Shown here: piece after piece, positions 1 to 8,891 of the stretch | Numbering within the stretch: the first letter of the stretch is position 1 | How the letters are laid out: each line of letters starts with the position of its first letter | Assembly (NCBI RefSeq): GCF_009801115.1 | Contig: NZ_VTOL01000002.1 | Coordinates: 1-64,000, forward strand | From: Dyadobacter sp. 3J3 | GTDB taxonomy: Bacteria; Bacteroidota; Bacteroidia; Cytophagales; Spirosomataceae | Direction of reading: 5' to 3' | Length of the DNA stretch: 64,000 bases | Notes under the pieces: model-generated | What the model saw: only the letters and a program-made list of their open reading frames with translations | The model's database searches: none | Told to the model about the DNA's origin: nothing | Position numbers and translations under genes: made by a program

Positions 1-303
1 GGATTTAGAACAAGAATTCTTGCAAAAATTACGTCCTTAACTTTGATTCAATACCTTAATAAATTTATATTCAACAGGAATATAAACAATATCAAAATTC
101 AAATCACATAATTTCACCCAACGGGTTAAAATATATTTTGATTTATTGTCAGTCAAAACACATTCGATCATTGTAATGAAACGGACAATGATTCGAAACG
201 CCGCGTGTTTTATGTTTTCGATGGACATTATTGGCTTTAAAATTTTTCGACATTGACTTGTGATCAACAGACGAAGAAAGTATATTTCACCGATCGGTAA
301 CTG

Positions 304-1110
304 CTATATCTTGATCTTCAAAGCAATTGTATTTACGCGTTGCCTATCGAATCCAACAGTCGGATCACTACCTTTTTTGTATTCATAGCCAAGTTTCACA
401 TCGGCAAATTTCGACTTTGCTTTGCTCACAATGACGAAATTAACCGCTAGTTTGAATAGTTTATTAATTCTTTCTTCTGCCTTGCTGGTGTTTGAAAATG
501 CATTTCGATAAGCAAAATCTGGTACGATCTCCAATCGCTTATCAAGCATTTTCGATAAGGGATAAAAAGTAACTGCAACGCGCAGATACCAACGTCCTGT
601 TTTACCCTTGAAGTTAAGATCAGCTACCTGTGACCGGCTCTCAAACTCCAATCCACCATAAACATTGTAATAATAATCGAGAATTTCATTATTGCTAAAG
701 ACATCGGGAAGAAGACTTATCGGATTATCATTTCCGACGAAAGAGGGAGTAAAATACAAACTAGCTTGGGACCCTTCCGTTTTGTTTTCTGCATCATGTT
801 TATAATTTGCTGCAACAATGGAATACATTGTCCATTTCTTGCTTTCACCAAGATCCAGATTAAGAATTTTCCATAAAGGCATCTGGAAGTTGATACCAGC
901 TATAAACGCATTTTGCTTTTTATCACTTAGCGTATTTCTTTGCCATTCGACAAAAGGGTTAAGTGATGCCTCACCTCTGCCACTTAGTACATTATAGCCT
1001 AAGGCGAAACTGAAATTTTGTGACGAGGCTGAATCTTTTGGATAAATCAGGGTCGCATACGCGGGTTCTGCTTTGTCGTTCTTATGTATCGCTCCGACAA
1101 AACGCGTCTT
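304..1110 (-). pseudogene. C-terminal part of an outer-membrane beta-barrel-like protein, 5' end lost at the IS66 junction
   Basis: The frame ends at 304 and stays open well upstream of the first ATG (882). Residues such as RFVGAIHKND and YNVLSGRGEASLNPFVEW are encoded between about 1110 and 890, just beside the end of the IS66 transposase gene (stop at 1137). The visible protein has alternating polar and aromatic strands (GINFQMPLWKIL, WYLRVAVTFYPL, ADVKLGYEYKKG) and ends in IALKIKI, as beta-barrel outer-membrane proteins do. No signal peptide or start remains, so I read it as the 3' remnant of a gene cut by the IS. The family is not identified. Confidence 0.5.
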
Positions 1111-1350
1111 GCTAATTTGGCAAACGTAGTTCTGGGTTAATTTTCGAGATTTCTGAACTTCTCCCAGTTGTTTGGTAGCAATTGATAAAGATCTTTATGT
1201 TTATGAGATTGTATTCTTTTAAATACATCGGCCAGCCACAGTTGCTCATCAACATCATTTTTCTTGCATGTTGCCATAAAGGAATACATAGCGGCTGTCA
1301 TCTCAGCTGCCTGGTGGGAACCAGCAAACAAAAACGCTTTTCGTCCAATT

Positions 1351-1370
1351 TTATGTAAAGCTTTACATAA
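1351..1370. repeat. Perfect 20-bp palindrome at the left end of the RIT element
   Basis: TTATGTAAAGCTTTACATAA. Its half-site TTATGTAAAG recurs at 1394-1403, 1459-1468 (inverted), 4747-4756 and 4802-4811 (inverted). I infer these are recombinase binding sites. Confidence 0.75.
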
Positions 1371-1404
1371 GATTGGTTATGCATAGTTAAAGATTATGTA
1401 AAGT
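1371..1404 (+). repeat. Left 34-bp inverted repeat of the RIT element
   Basis: Exact reverse complement of 4801-4834. It starts GATTGGTTATGCATAG and ends in the recombinase-site-like TTATGTAAAGT. The GATTGG part also matches the target flank at the right end, so the left end may carry captured target sequence. Confidence 0.85.
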
Positions 1405-1477
1405 AAGTGAGCAATACCTTGTTCTATTTTCAGTGGACAGCGGTTTTGTGTCACATTACTTTACATAATAACAATGG

Positions 1478-2491
1478 TCAAAAACGTTTGAGCCAGTCCA
1501 AAAGATTTTCATTCGACAACCACACCGGTTGCTTTTCCGGTACAACTGACGTGTATGCTCTTTGGATGGCTTCCCGTTTCGCCCGCGAATCGGCTCGTGC
1601 GTATACTTCGGTGGTTTGAACAGAAACATGACCGAGAATATCGCGTATATATACCAGATTGACGCCTGCTTGCAGTAAATGCATTGCTTTGCTGTGACGC
1701 AGGGTATGGCAGCTGATCTTTTCTGGTAAATGAACCTCACCTGTTGTCTTTCTGGCCATATCAGCATATTTGAGCAGAATATGATTTACACCAGCCCGTG
1801 TAAGTTTTTCTGCTCGACTATTGAAAAACAATGGATGTTCATTATTACATGCCTGGAAAAGATCATGTTCTTTCAGATAAGGCTCTAATAATCTCACTTG
1901 CTGTTCGAGCATTGGAACAATGCGGGTTTTATTTCCTTTGCCATTAATCCGGATTGTACTCAGCTTGTCAAGCCTGAGACTAGACGGCGTCAGATCAATA
2001 ATCTCCTGAACGCGTGCGCCTGTATCGTACATCAATGAAAGCAAAGCCAGATCACGTCTACCTCTAACGGTCCGGGTATCCGGTTGCTGCAAAAGCATTT
2101 TAATCGCCTCAATTGTCAGATAGTTCATTGGTACTATCGCCTTGCGCTTCATCGGTATTGATAAGATTTTCTGACATTCATAAAGATGTTCAGGGTGCTG
2201 ATACTGCATGTAGTGAAAAAAAGCATGGATTGCAGCCAATCTCGCATTCCTGGTTGCGTTACCATTTTTGCGTTCTACCTGTAGCCAATCAAGAAAACCG
2301 ACGACTGCCATTTGATTAATATTCTCTAGCGTTAATCTTGATACAGGGATACCCTGGACTTCCATGTAATTTATGAACAGGATGAAAGTGTCCCGATAAG
2401 CGCTGATGGTGTTCTTACTTGCGCCGCGCTCGTGCGCCAAATACCCGGTCAAAAAACCTGTCAGGCATTTTGAGAAGTTAGTAGGTTTCAT
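1478..2491 (-). CDS. ritC: Tyrosine recombinase, third gene of the RIT element
   Basis: 337 aa, the usual length for a RIT recombinase. It has an N-terminal SAM-like core-binding domain (about 10-105) and a C-terminal catalytic domain with the Arg of YDTGARVQEI, the HTLRHS box, the GH of ILGHVS and the nucleophile Tyr of TTEVYAR. It would cut and rejoin DNA through a 3'-phosphotyrosine. Its start overlaps the end of the second recombinase gene by 14 bp, which implies translational coupling. The stop lies close to the left-end recombinase sites. Confidence 0.9.
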   Translation of the reverse strand: MKPTNFSKCLTGFLTGYLAHERGASKNTISAYRDTFILFINYMEVQGIPVSRLTLENINQMAVVGFLDWLQVERKNGNATRNARLAAIHAFFHYMQYQHPEHLYECQKILSIPMKRKAIVPMNYLTIEAIKMLLQQPDTRTVRGRRDLALLSLMYDTGARVQEIIDLTPSSLRLDKLSTIRINGKGNKTRIVPMLEQQVRLLEPYLKEHDLFQACNNEHPLFFNSRAEKLTRAGVNHILLKYADMARKTTGEVHLPEKISCHTLRHSKAMHLLQAGVNLVYIRDILGHVSVQTTEVYARADSRAKREAIQRAYTSVVPEKQPVWLSNENLLDWLKRF

Positions 2492-3482
2492 AGGCTGAGC
2501 TGTTAGGAAAAACGTTTATACAGATCCTGTCAATATCCTTCAACAACCCAGGGTACATGGCAGATACCAGCCTGACATAATGATTTGTCGATTCTACTGA
2601 TTTATGACCAAGGTAAGTTGAGAGTACCGGTAAGCAGCAGTAGATATCCGCTCCATGTTCGGCCATCATCGCCAGTGAATGGACACTAAATGAATGACGT
2701 AATGCATGTGGAGTGGTACCGCGACCTTTTGGAATTCCGGCAGCCAATAACAAACGTGAAAACCATCGGCCAAAGCAGTGGTGTGATATCCTTTTTCCAT
2801 CAAGGGAGATGAAAAAGCGGTCCTTCTTGACCAGGCAAGCGGGTAACTCATTCCTGTAAAAGGCGTATTGCCTAAGTACCGCTGCCAACGAATCTGAAAA
2901 AGGAATAACACGCTGCTGTCCATTCTTGCTGTCCCGCACAAGGATGGTCTGGTCATCGAGGTTAACATCACCAACCGATAAAGCCAATGCTTCGCCGCCT
3001 CTCAGGCCGGTACAGTACAGTAACCTTAAAAGTGCAGGCATAGCAAACATGATTTGACGTAAACCCTTCCTGATGCGAAAATGATCTGCTGCTTCAAAAA
3101 GGCGCCTAAGCTCATCTTGTGAATAAATATGTGGCGTAAAATCCATTTTACATACAGGTAAACGCATCAGGTAAGAGTGGATACCCTGTTCGTTAAGGAA
3201 TGATGCCAGTTTATTGATTAGCAATGCGCGATGAAAGTTATAGGATGACGACAAGTTGGCGCCTGTTTGCATCCATGCTTGCGAAAGTTCCGTGGTGATA
3301 CCCAGCCGGGTTTCACCACGGCTCACCGTAAATCGGTCAAAAATTGCAAGTATTGACTCCTCTGTTTGCTGCTTAAAGCCTAATTGCCTTTTATAATCCA
3401 GGTATTGATCCAGATACGTGGCATAAATGCCGGTGAAGTGATTATGCATAAAAACAACATCCTTTCTGATTATAGAATCCAT
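2478..3482 (-). CDS. ritB: Tyrosine recombinase, second gene of the RIT element
   Basis: 334 aa from the ATG at 3482; a second ATG at 3449 would shorten it by 11 residues and reduce the overlap with the upstream gene from 41 bp to a few bases. Catalytic residues are all visible: Arg in YCTGLRGGEAL, HALRHS, LGHKS and the Tyr of TNHYVRL. It lies between and overlaps both other recombinase genes, so all three are probably made from one transcript starting near 4700. Confidence 0.9.
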   Translation of the reverse strand: MDSIIRKDVVFMHNHFTGIYATYLDQYLDYKRQLGFKQQTEESILAIFDRFTVSRGETRLGITTELSQAWMQTGANLSSSYNFHRALLINKLASFLNEQGIHSYLMRLPVCKMDFTPHIYSQDELRRLFEAADHFRIRKGLRQIMFAMPALLRLLYCTGLRGGEALALSVGDVNLDDQTILVRDSKNGQQRVIPFSDSLAAVLRQYAFYRNELPACLVKKDRFFISLDGKRISHHCFGRWFSRLLLAAGIPKGRGTTPHALRHSFSVHSLAMMAEHGADIYCCLPVLSTYLGHKSVESTNHYVRLVSAMYPGLLKDIDRICINVFPNSSAYETY

Positions 3483-4694
3483 CAGCTACTGCAGGCGCCT
3501 CAAGCATACACTGCTTCATGGATGTCAGGTCTATCCGTAAATAGTATTTTGTTGAACGGGAGTTTTCATGACCGAGCACTTCTGTAATAACCGGCAAAAT
3601 TGTACTTTGCTCCAGAAGTAAATTGGCAAGGCTGTGACGAAGCGCATGAGGTCCATGGTGTCGATGCTCAATATTAACGCCTGAAAGAATAAATGCGCGG
3701 TTCACAAGACTTGTTATGCCAGGGGTATGCATCCGTCGAAAGGGAGAGCCAGCTGACAGGAACACATACGGTTCATTAGAAATTGGCCTTCCGTATTTCA
3801 AGTACTCAATGATCGCTTCACCAACTTCAGCAAGTAAAGGCAGTTGGAGTTGCCGCCCGGTTTTGTACTGACATATTGATATGATGCTCTGCTGCCAAAA
3901 CAAATTCTCAAACTTCAGCCCGGCAATATCAGATGCTCGTAGGCCCAGTCTGGCGGCAATTAATACGATGGCATAATTACGTTTACCACTGGGCCTGGCG
4001 CGGTCTATTTTACTGATCATTCTTTGAATCTCATCGACGCTGAAGACAGACGGGAGCTTGGCCTGTTTTTGATAGTTATCTTGTGGGACAGAAAGTGAAA
4101 TGTCTTCTTTTATTAATCCCTGTTCAAAGAGAAATTTTAAAAATGTTCTGATTGCTCGTAATGTCATATGAGCAACAGTGGAATGCCGTATGTCTAAGGT
4201 TCTTAGATAATCTATAATCACAAATTTATCCACCTTGTCAATGGAAGCGATACCCTTTTTTTCATATAGATAAGAAACTTGCTCAGGTAATGTTCGCGCT
4301 CCCTTATTGTTGTTGACTTTAAACGCAGCGTGGCCAGGTGATCAACAAATTGCTTAACCAGCGCGCCGATTACTCCGTCCAGTTGGAGCCGTTCCCGGGA
4401 TCTGGTTATGGTACCTGTGTCATAAAATTCACATAGTACACTGACAATTTTCACAAAATCCTTGTCTCTTTTGGAAAGTGTAGCGTAATCGAGCTGGCCA
4501 AACCGGTCAAGTAAATGTTGCCTGCCAAGATTAGAAGTGAATTCGGGTATGTCTTTGCCCCGTATCTCACGCCACATTCGTCGCCAATAGATACGATACC
4601 AGTTAACTGTCGCGTCAGTTCTTAATAGTTTGGTTCTCAACACTTCGCCTGCATCATAGATGAGCTGATCAAAGCATGTCTGTATTTTCCTCAT
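3442..4694 (-). CDS. ritA: Tyrosine recombinase, first gene of the RIT element, encoded in two frames
   Basis: The N-terminal core-binding domain is read from ATG at 4694 but that frame stops at 4218 (158 aa). The catalytic domain is in the -1 frame down to 3442, with Arg in ARLGLRASDI, HALRHS, LGHENS and Tyr in TKYYLRI. The frames meet at a run of seven A followed by GGG (minus strand, 4262-4256): a -1 shift after codon 146 gives MKKKGIASIDKVDKF and a normal 417-aa recombinase. This may be programmed frameshifting on A-AAA-AAA-G, a one-base deletion, or a sequencing error. Without the shift only a DNA-binding fragment and a short catalytic fragment would be made. Confidence 0.8.
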
Positions 4695-4699
4695 AGCTG

Positions 4700-4741
4700 C
4701 GTTGTTTTAGTGATTGCAACATCGCAATCACTAAAACAACG
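4700..4741. repeat. 18-bp-arm perfect inverted repeat just upstream of the first recombinase gene
   Basis: Arms CGTTGTTTTAGTGATTGC (4700-4717) and its exact complement (4724-4741) are separated by six bases. It sits 6 bp upstream of the ATG at 4694, so it could form a hairpin masking ribosome access, act as an operator, or stop read-through transcription into the trio. RIT elements are known to carry such an internal palindrome. Confidence 0.75.
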
Positions 4742-4800
4742 TATTATTATGTAAAGTACTTTCGTCTTCCGGTAAGCCTGGAAGCAACTTTTATATGCTG

Positions 4801-4834
4801 ACTTTACATAATCTTTAACTATGCATAACCAATC
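4801..4834 (-). repeat. Right 34-bp inverted repeat of the RIT element
   Basis: Perfect partner of 1371-1404. The last six bases (4829-4834) belong to the IS66 target, which shows that the left copy contains the same six bases by capture or coincidence. Confidence 0.85.
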
Positions 4835-6201
4835 GCAAGGGGCCTAATTACGTTCTCTGCAAGGTTATTATCAATTTCAATTTGCCCGTGAAGTGCGTAG
4901 GCACTCAGTCCTTCCCAGCGGGGTAAGGTGTAGGCTATGGCTTGACCGAGAGGACTTTTGGGGATTACCAGCGGAAGCTGCTGTGTCATCCACTCCTTTA
5001 ATTCCAAAAGAACCGGAGCCGATTTTTCCTGTCTTAACTTTGTTTTCTCTTCCCAATCCAGTTTTTCTTCACGCATCTGCTGCTCCAGGGCGTAGAGTAT
5101 TTGCATGCGTTCAAGCACGTAAGTCGATCTTTCTTTATCATATTTAAGGGCGTCCACGAATTTGCGGCGGGCATGAGCCATACAGTAGACCAAAAGAATG
5201 TCAGGATGATTACCAAAAAGCTTTTCGTACACCGAATAGCCGTCCACTTGCAGTATACCGGTATATCCCTCCAGCATCTGCTTAGGTCCACTTTGATCGC
5301 GTCCTTTCCGGTAATCAAACAGCGTCAGCTTATCGCAGGGAGCATTGTATATCCACATATAGCCTTGATGGATACCATTTTTGTGGTCTCTATCAAGTAC
5401 TTTCAGAGGCGACTCATCAGCCTGTAAATACTTCTGGTTGAGAATCAGGAGTTTTAAAAGCTCCCATAATGGAACCAGACGCTGCCAGCCTTTCATGATC
5501 CAGTCTGAGGCAGTGGAAGCAGGAACATTTACTCCTAACCGTCTGTATTTATCGATCTGGCGGTGAAGCGGAAGACCGAATACATACTTATCGACCACCA
5601 TTTGAGCAATGACTGCTTCCGAAGGAATGCCCTTATCAATTACACGGTCTGGAAGTGATGCCGTTATGATACCCTCGCCATTGGCACGGGCATATTTGTA
5701 GCGGATATAACGTTTTACAAAGAACTCGGCAGGAATTAGATCCAACACCTCCGTGACCTCTTCTCCGATTATAGTGCAGCCGGTAACATCTTCCGTAGGT
5801 TCAATAACAATGATCTCACGGCGTAGGTTTTCAGGAAGCAGCATTCTACCCGTTCCCTTTTTACGTTTTTTGGCAGGAATTTTTTCTTTTACAACGTCAG
5901 CGGCTTGCTGAGATAGTTCTTCTTGCTGCTGTTTATCTGTTCCCAGTTCGAAGAGATCAATCTGGTTTACATCCGTGTGGACATTGGCCAATTATTCGTT
6001 CTTTTTTCCGAATATATATCGCTTGTATTTGTCAAGCTCAAAGTTCAGTTCCTGGATCTGCTGATCCTTTTCGGATATCAATTCCAGCGACTTCTCGTAG
6101 AGTAATTTATAATCCGTCGCTGTATCTTCCATAACCCGAAGATACGATACAAAATCAGCTTAAAAAAGCCATGAAGGCACTTTTTAGGTAAATTCTACTT
6201 C

Positions 6202-6555
6202 TTATTTTGTGGCATGATTTGCGTGCTGATACCGCTTTCTAAGGCGGACAGAATCCAGCATTACTCCTTGTAAAAGAAGTGTGAGTTGCTGGCTGGTAAT
6301 GGATACCTCTTGACCTTTTGGCCACTCAAAAGTGCCTTGTTCAAGCTTTTTGATGTACATCGCGAACCCATCTCTATCCCACTGCAAAAGGCGTATTTGG
6401 TTAAGCCGTTTGCCCAGAAAAACGAAGACATCGCCGCTCGATGGATCAAAACCCAATTCATTCCGAACCAGGCCAGCTAGGCTATAGATTCCAAAACGCA
6501 TGTCCGTCGGGCTCCGGTATAGAAAGTACCGGCAACTGTAAGATAAAGCCAACAT
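6202..6555 (-). CDS. tnpB: IS66 accessory protein TnpB
   Basis: 117 aa, the normal size for IS66 TnpB (IS66 Orf2). The core pattern is present: IYSLAGLVRNELGFDP, VFVFLGKRLNQIRLLQWD and a DGFAMYIKKLEQGTFEWP stretch. It is needed for IS66 transposition but its biochemical role is unsettled. It follows tnpA with one base between them and precedes tnpC by about 70 bp, so the three form one operon. Reading frame intact. Confidence 0.9.
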   Translation of the reverse strand: MLALSYSCRYFLYRSPTDMRFGIYSLAGLVRNELGFDPSSGDVFVFLGKRLNQIRLLQWDRDGFAMYIKKLEQGTFEWPKGQEVSITSQQLTLLLQGVMLDSVRLRKRYQHANHATK

Positions 6556-6556
6556 A

Positions 6557-6865
6557 TTAAAGAATGAGCTTTCTTATAAATGATGCGTCCAGAGAGCCGA
6601 ATAGCTCTATACGCGCTCCTGATGGAAAACTAATGGCCGCCAGCAGATGTTGGTTTTGTTCAACTACATCCGGCTGTTGAACCGGTACCTGGCTGAACCC
6701 ACGGGTGGGTGCAACAGGTGCAACATTCTTATGTCGGAATTTCTTAACCCAATAATTAAATTTGTGATATCCCATGCCATTCTGATTGCAGAAAGCCTGT
6801 TTACTTATTCCTTGCATTTGCCACTGATCGTACAAATCGCGCATTTTTTCTGTCTCATTTTTCAT
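6557..6865 (-). CDS. tnpA: IS66 accessory protein TnpA
   Basis: 102 aa. The N-terminal half is a helix-turn-helix-like IS66 TnpA domain (MRDLYDQWQMQGISKQAFCNQNGMGYHKFNYWVKKF, quoted here only as its hallmark QGISKQAFC and FNYWVKKF pieces). The C-terminal half ends with SFPSGARIELFG, typical of the family. First gene of the IS66 operon; probably DNA-binding. Frame intact. Confidence 0.85.
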   Translation of the reverse strand: MKNETEKMRDLYDQWQMQGISKQAFCNQNGMGYHKFNYWVKKFRHKNVAPVAPTRGFSQVPVQQPDVVEQNQHLLAAISFPSGARIELFGSLDASFIRKLIL

Positions 6866-6902
6866 GAAACAAGATTACGAACTCTATCAATTCAATAAAA
6901 TA

Positions 6903-6923
6903 TGGGTATCATCGGACGGATAC
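6903..6923 (-). repeat. Probable right terminal repeat of the IS66 element
   Basis: Reading inward: GTATCCGTCCGATGATACCC, 38 bp from the tnpA start, with GT at the tip as is usual in this family. The matching left repeat was not found, so this assignment rests on position and resemblance only. Confidence 0.35.
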
Positions 6924-7192
6924 ATTTATTATATAATAATTAAGGAAGAAATTTAACTTTTACAAGTTGTGGTTTAGTGAAATACAGCGGTGAGTACTTC
7001 AGGAGATGGTATTAAATAAAACTAAAAGACATCTTAGCATGGAGAATTCGGAGCCACTGATCATCCCAAGTCGGAAATTGAGGGCAGGTTGTTTCGGTTG
7101 TAAGTCAATGGTTGATAGTTATTTAGCAGATTGCGAGTAATAATATGCTGATGGTCAATCTGCGGTTCTTCCCCACTTTTGGTGGTAAATTA

Positions 7193-7510
7193 TTAAGGAG
7201 ATAATTTCCTTCTAAAAAAGATGCTTAATTCCACTGAGGCCTTGAGCTTATTCTTGGAAGCTGGCCAGCGGGCATTCCAGTCTTTCTCCAGGTTTCTGAC
7301 CGCCTTCCTTAGAAGCTGAACAGCGAATTTATACAAAGATAAATGGTCGAGGCTAAGCGTTGCATTGACACTGGTTGCGTACATTGCGTAACGCATTCCG
7401 GCCATACCGAATAGATCAATGGCCTTCTCATAGGCCCAATGCTGCTGTTTAAAATATCCTCTTTTTCCGAGTATTTGCGCTGTTTCGACTAGGAAAAAGG
7501 CTTGGTCCAC
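7193..7510 (-). CDS. Hypothetical protein, possibly a remnant
   Basis: 105 aa from a GTG at 7510. The protein is helical (QQHWAYEKAIDLFGMAG, YKFAVQLLRKAVRNLEKDW) but has no motif I recognise, and no strong ribosome binding site is seen. Flanking DNA has IS-like debris (GGAGAATTCGG at 7041). It may be a fragment of a larger TPR-like gene. Confidence 0.3.
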   Translation of the reverse strand: MDQAFFLVETAQILGKRGYFKQQHWAYEKAIDLFGMAGMRYAMYATSVNATLSLDHLSLYKFAVQLLRKAVRNLEKDWNARWPASKNKLKASVELSIFFRRKLSP

Positions 7511-7777
7511 AGGTAGCTAGGGCAATCCGATTTTTTTCAGATGACCAGGCATCTCCCGTTTTGACAATGCTTTGATAATGCTGATTATTTGTGAATGTTT
7601 AATCCTCGAGGCCATAATCTATGTGAGCAAATGGGGAGTTTTTTTGTCCGACATGTTAGATATTCCCAAATTGTAAAATGATAAGTACCTCCTTCGAAAC
7701 TGGGTAGCTTAGCATACTGAGTAATCTGCTTCTTATTAGTTAGTTAACATATTTTTTTTGTGTTAAACTGGTCAAAA

Positions 7778-7921
7778 ATGAAAAAGGGAAAGTTTACAAA
7801 ACCTGTTTCTCTCGGTTGTCGTTGGTGTAAATTGCCTGCTTGTATCGAATGTATTACTATCCGCTGCGATGTGGATAATTTTAATGAGTCGTTCTTCATT
7901 GTTCTTCAATGCCGATTATAG
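7778..7921 (+). CDS. Possible 47-aa cysteine-rich small protein
   Basis: ATG at 7778 follows an A-rich stretch. The peptide has a basic start (MKKGKFTKP) and then six cysteines, five of them in GCRWCKLPACIECITIRC, a spacing like that of a metal-binding knuckle. It could be a small zinc protein or chance. No homology is recognised, and the surrounding 260-bp stretches hold no other gene. Confidence 0.3.
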   Translation: MKKGKFTKPVSLGCRWCKLPACIECITIRCDVDNFNESFFIVLQCRL

Positions 7922-8024
7922 CTTACATTTAATCTGATCATTCTGGGTTGATCCTGGTAAGCCTTTGTTGATTGACCATTCATGTTCATGGGAAACAATT
8001 GTTAGTGCCCCATAAATCTTTCGG

Positions 8025-8891
8025 CTATATAGGAATAACTTCAAATTTATTCTTGATTTGAGTCATCTTTTTAATAATAACATTAGGGAGCTGTTTAGCA
8101 ACGGTTGCTCTTAATTCCCCCTCATTTTCTTTCAATATTTTGCTTCCTAGAAATACCGATACGATTGAATCTTTGTCGATTGGCTTGATATGAAGCTTAT
8201 CCTTGAAGACTAGATCATATAAAACAATACGTATTTCTTTTTCATATTCCCAATCAATCGATTTTGTCCTAAGCCAGTCCACGATAGACTCCCATCGGTG
8301 TTGATAGTGGTCTTTCGCCACAAAATCTTTAGAATATTTGACTTTTGCCATAAACCTTTCCGGATGAGACGAACTTCGTATGCTACCATATAAATTTGCC
8401 AAATTAAAGCCAATGCAAATTCCCGAGTGAGAGTTTCCATAATGAGACCACATCAAAAGATTTGAAAACGTCTCACTGAAACAAGACATTCCTCGTTTAC
8501 TTAGATCCCCCTGCATTCCGATGTTAATTGCGTCTCTTACTCTGGCGTAGGTATCTTCTAATGGTTCGGTTAACAATTTTTTTTTAGTTGTTTCATCAAA
8601 GTATGTGGGGTATTTGTTTATTAGATTCTCGATGAAGCTACGTGGTACTTTTTCAAAATCAATAAGTGATAGATTGCAGTCAAATGGGTCATTGACTTCC
8701 AATGGACAACGAAATGCCAATGTATGGTCAGAAAGTATCTTCATACCACTCTCAAAGTTTATGTATTTATAAACAATAGGATGGTTCAATACCAGATCGA
8801 CCTGCTGCTGGTAAAAGGATTCTTTAAATTGTATTTCGTCCGGATTAAGGGGATCGTACATGGAATCGGCGTTTTTTGTAACAATACTCAT
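8025..8891 (-). CDS. DUF2971 family protein
   Basis: 288 aa. The DUF2971 hallmarks are present: YKYINFESGMKIL near the start, FRCPLEVNDPFD, the central SCFSETFSNLLMWSHYG with SGICIGF, and a late DWEYEKEIRIVLY. Members are cytoplasmic proteins often found in defence and mobile regions; the activity is not established. It is the last gene of the minus-strand run that starts near 14.8 kb but is separated from its neighbour by about 660 bp, so it probably has its own promoter (A/T-rich DNA at 8900-8940). Confidence 0.8.
   Translation of the reverse strand: MSIVTKNADSMYDPLNPDEIQFKESFYQQQVDLVLNHPIVYKYINFESGMKILSDHTLAFRCPLEVNDPFDCNLSLIDFEKVPRSFIENLINKYPTYFDETTKKKLLTEPLEDTYARVRDAINIGMQGDLSKRGMSCFSETFSNLLMWSHYGNSHSGICIGFNLANLYGSIRSSSHPERFMAKVKYSKDFVAKDHYQHRWESIVDWLRTKSIDWEYEKEIRIVLYDLVFKDKLHIKPIDKDSIVSVFLGSKILKENEGELRATVAKQLPNVIIKKMTQIKNKFEVIPI

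Larger units (their letters stand above)
1345..4833. mobile_element. RIT element (recombinase-in-trio) inserted in IS66 tnpC, with 5-bp target duplication
   Basis: Three consecutive overlapping tyrosine recombinase genes (minus strand) are bounded by a perfect 34-bp inverted repeat (1371-1404 and 4801-4834). Removing 1350-4828 and one copy of CCAAT (1345-1349 = 4829-4833) rejoins the IS66 transposase exactly in frame (...RPLAIG + RKAFLFAGSH), which fixes the boundaries. The left end has 27 bp beyond the matching part of the right end, containing a 20-bp palindrome. Gene trio, overlaps, terminal repeats and internal palindrome are the known hallmarks of RIT elements. Confidence 0.85.
1137..6132 (-). 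pseudogene. tnpC: IS66 transposase TnpC, split by RIT insertion and carrying an ochre codon
   Basis: Transposase of IS66. The first 45 codons run from ATG at 6132 (MEDTATDYKLLYEKSLEL then a coiled coil ending YIFGKKNE) and are followed in frame by TAA and then by LANVHTDVNQIDLF, the usual continuation of this family, so Gln or Lys at codon 46 has become a stop. The body (to 4829) has the zinc-binding/catalytic core including QADESPLKVLD, LQVDGYSVYE and NNLAENVIRPLAIG. The reading then jumps over the RIT element and resumes at 1349 with IGRKAFLFAGSHQAAE and the C-terminal LLPNNW region, stopping at 1137. A TTG in the codon after the TAA could restart translation, but the RIT insertion still removes the C-terminus. 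Confidence 0.85.
1137..6923 (-). mobile_element. IS66-family insertion sequence (tnpA-tnpB-tnpC), decayed and interrupted
   Basis: Three genes in the IS66 order, tnpA (6865-6557), tnpB (6555-6202) and tnpC (6132-1137), lie on the minus strand. tnpC carries an in-frame stop and is split by a RIT element. A likely terminal repeat is at 6903-6923 (inward reading GTATCCGTCCGATGATACCC). I could not find its partner beyond the tnpC stop, so the left terminus is probably deleted. The copy cannot move on its own unless helped in trans. Confidence 0.8.

Noticed and set aside
37..267. 76-codon minus-strand ORF at the left edge
   Set aside because: Composition is that of AT-rich noncoding DNA; no motif, ribosome site or neighbour supports it.
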